Origin: Methanobacteriota archaeon
Lineage (GTDB): Archaea; Halobacteriota; Methanosarcinia; Methanosarcinales; Methanoperedenaceae
DNA length: 6,700 bases
Assembly (NCBI GenBank): GCA_018899795.1
Contig: JAHIHJ010000373.1
Span: forward strand, 1-6,700
Direction of reading: 5' to 3'
The position numbers were made by a program, and so were the translations under genes. Below the pieces are notes generated by a model. The model had not been told where the DNA came from. It did not search any database and saw nothing but the letters and a program-made list of their open reading frames with translations. Below, one piece after another: positions 5,459 through 6,700 of this stretch (positions are counted from its first letter, which is position 1; every line of letters begins with the position of its first letter).

Positions 5459-6103
5459 ATGGATTTTAAAAAATGGGAACCCATATACGAAGAAATACTT
5501 CTTGATTTCGGCTGGAGCAGGGAGAAAGACGAGGAGTCTGCCAGACTATTATCCCGCCTTCTCTCCAGGAAAGCCGGCAATGTATCCCTATTGAAGAAAA
5601 AGCTCGAAGGAAAAGATGTCCTTGTCTGCGGTAATGCCCTGTCGCTCTCAAGCGACCTTGACAGGATCAGCGCGGACAGAGACGTGATCATAGCTGCTGA
5701 CGGCGCGACGAGCACGCTTCTTGAAAAAGGCATTGTCCCTGATATCGTCGTTACCGACCTTGACGGATATATACCTGACGAGATAGAAGCTGGCAGAAAA
5801 GGCGCGCTTATGGTCGTACATGCCCACGGGGATAATATGAAAAAGCTCGAGGCAGTAGAGAACATGAGGGATGTAATCGGGACAACACAGGCTGCCCCGC
5901 TTGCTAATGTCCATAACTTCGGCGGGTTAAGCGATGGTGACAGGTGTGTATTTCTCGCGCATACTTTTGGCGCGCGAAGCATCGCTCTTGCCGGGTTTGA
6001 TCTCATGGATGAAAAAGTGACAGAGATGAAGAAGAAAAAACTCAAATGGGCACAAAAGTTGATAGGGATGATACCCGGGGTCATTGATCTCGGAGAATCT
6101 TAA
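5459..6103 (+). CDS. mptE: 6-hydroxymethyl-7,8-dihydropterin pyrophosphokinase, archaeal MptE type
   Basis: Transfers pyrophosphate from ATP to 6-hydroxymethyl-7,8-dihydropterin, preparing the pterin for condensation in tetrahydromethanopterin synthesis. The 214-residue protein is of the DUF115/MptE family, unrelated to bacterial FolK. Motifs seen are LVCGNALSLSSDL (55-67, the GxSL-like loop), AADGATSTLLEKGIVPDIV (79-97) followed by VTDLDG (98-103), VVHAHGDN (119-126), NFGGLSDGDR (153-162) and a basic C-terminal segment KKKKLKWAQK (191-200). Length is close to the family norm of about 220-250. The ATG at 5459 is chosen over the adjacent TTG at 5456 because the TATA box lies exactly where a leaderless mRNA beginning at 5459 needs it. 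It is monocistronic here: a T-rich stretch follows and the next gene is convergent. I am confident of the family; the enzymatic role rests on characterised relatives such as Methanocaldococcus MptE. Confidence 0.92.
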   Translation: MDFKKWEPIYEEILLDFGWSREKDEESARLLSRLLSRKAGNVSLLKKKLEGKDVLVCGNALSLSSDLDRISADRDVIIAADGATSTLLEKGIVPDIVVTDLDGYIPDEIEAGRKGALMVVHAHGDNMKKLEAVENMRDVIGTTQAAPLANVHNFGGLSDGDRCVFLAHTFGARSIALAGFDLMDEKVTEMKKKKLKWAQKLIGMIPGVIDLGES

Positions 6104-6107
6104 TATA

Positions 6108-6128
6108 TTTATTTTCTAATTTATTTTT
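6108..6128 (+). terminator. T-rich termination region after mptE
   Basis: Just after the mptE stop (TAA 6101-6103) the plus strand has repeated T-runs (TTTATTTTCTAATTTATTTTT) without a strong hairpin. Archaeal RNA polymerase terminates at such runs, so this probably ends the mptE transcript. The rest of the spacer to 6199 holds no other feature that I can support. Confidence 0.5.
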
Positions 6129-6199
6129 CAGTGCCATCGTTGTTTTAGAGAAATTAACAACTTAGACTTTTATCCTATCTGGTTATGTTTGTTTCAGGC

Positions 6200-6700
6200 T
6201 CAGATAATATCAGCCTGACTGGCTATTCTGGCATTTGCCGCCAGTTTTCTTTCGACCGCGAATATTCCAAAGGCTGTTGCCATGTTGGTAAGGATTATTG
6301 TGCTGAAAACTATCTCAACGAAATATGGTATATTTATTCCTGCTGCAAGCGGCATCGAGGCGAGCACGGCAGCCGCAAGTCCTCGGGGCATCATGGATAT
6401 CATTGCCTTTTCAGAATGAGCCATATTTCTATCCCTGAATACGAGCAGTTTGACGCCAATTATTCGTGTTAACAGTATAATACCAAAGACTGCGAGAGCC
6501 ATGGTCAGTGCTGTGGATCTCATTGACTCCAGATTGAACATCAGTCCTGTGAAGATAAAAAAGAAAGTGCGCACGAAGAAGGAAACCTCGACCTGGAATG
6601 CACGAAGCGTTGGATCCAGAGCGAATTCTCCTTGAACACCTAATCTTTTCGAGAGTTCACCAAAATTACCAAGCAGCAATGCAAAGACAAGAACTGCGAT
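6200..6700 (-). CDS. Na+/H+ antiporter, CPA1 family, C-terminal part (partial at window edge)
   Basis: An inner-membrane cation/proton exchanger of the Na+/H+ exchanger superfamily. The frame is open to the right edge, so 166 C-terminal residues are visible and the first part, with the ion-binding Asp helices, lies outside. Hydrophobic segments are VSFFVRTFFFIFTGLMF, ALTMALAVFGIILLTRIIG, then MMPRGLAAAVLASMPLAAG and VFSTIILTNMATAFGIFAV. The FFVRTFFFIFTGL helix and the MPRGLAAAVL motif are typical of the C-terminal transport core of archaeal NhaP-like CPA1 exchangers. The protein ends shortly after the last helix (VERKLAANA...), so there is no long regulatory tail or TrkA-type domain. It is convergent with mptE. 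Family assignment is firm; the transported ion (Na+ or K+) cannot be read from this part. Confidence 0.85.
   Translation of the reverse strand: MAVLVFALLLGNFGELSKRLGVQGEFALDPTLRAFQVEVSFFVRTFFFIFTGLMFNLESMRSTALTMALAVFGIILLTRIIGVKLLVFRDRNMAHSEKAMISMMPRGLAAAVLASMPLAAGINIPYFVEIVFSTIILTNMATAFGIFAVERKLAANARIASQADII

Noticed and set aside
5440..6084. Minus-strand open frame of 214 codons opposite mptE
   Set aside because: It mirrors almost the whole mptE frame and its serine/arginine-rich composition is typical of an antisense shadow. mptE has family motifs and a promoter.
6185..6472. Plus-strand open frame of 95 codons opposite the antiporter
   Set aside because: It overlaps the transport core helices of the antiporter on the other strand and has low-complexity, unmotivated sequence.

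Overview
The window looks like euryarchaeal DNA from a methanogen or methane-oxidising relative, most likely the Methanosarcinales/ANME-2 (Ca. Methanoperedens-like) group. The evidence is a cysteate synthase next to a fused ComDE sulfopyruvate decarboxylase (the coenzyme M route of that group), an archaeal MptE (tetrahydromethanopterin synthesis), and archaeal TATA/BRE promoters that mostly give leaderless mRNAs. The lineage is inferred from gene content; no marker gene is present.

Layout. (1) 3-1019 (+): a protein cut by the left edge, with a likely ribbon-helix-helix DNA-binding N-terminus and a large unrecognised C-terminal part. (2) 1016-2029 (-): a zinc-ribbon plus class I SAM methyltransferase-like protein; its stop codon overlaps that of gene 1. 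(3) 2030-2178: a bidirectional promoter region. (4) 2179-4607 (+): a two-gene coenzyme M operon, cysteate synthase then ComDE, with overlapping stop/start (TTGA). (5) 4608-4716: a terminator-like hairpin and an 11-bp inverted repeat built from TTAATCCTGT-type elements. (6) 4717-5266 (-): a small three-helix membrane protein, overlapped by a broken cupin gene that has lost an internal segment. (7) 5267-5458: a divergent promoter region. (8) 5459-6103 (+): mptE. (9) 6200-6700 (-): the C-terminal part of a CPA1-type Na+/H+ antiporter that runs off the right edge.

Together, cysteate synthase makes L-cysteate from O-phosphoserine and sulfite. A transaminase, not in this window, gives sulfopyruvate, and ComDE decarboxylates it to sulfoacetaldehyde, the precursor of coenzyme M. 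MptE supplies the pterin for tetrahydromethanopterin, so two C1-carrier cofactors of methane metabolism are represented close together. The divergent methyltransferase-like gene shares the promoter region of the coenzyme M operon and has no assigned role.

I see no CRISPR array, insertion sequence, tRNA or rRNA. The most notable points are the cupin pseudogene with a microhomology-like deletion scar, a consistent 30-31 nt TATA-to-ATG spacing that resets two start codons, and the uncharacterised zinc-ribbon methyltransferase.
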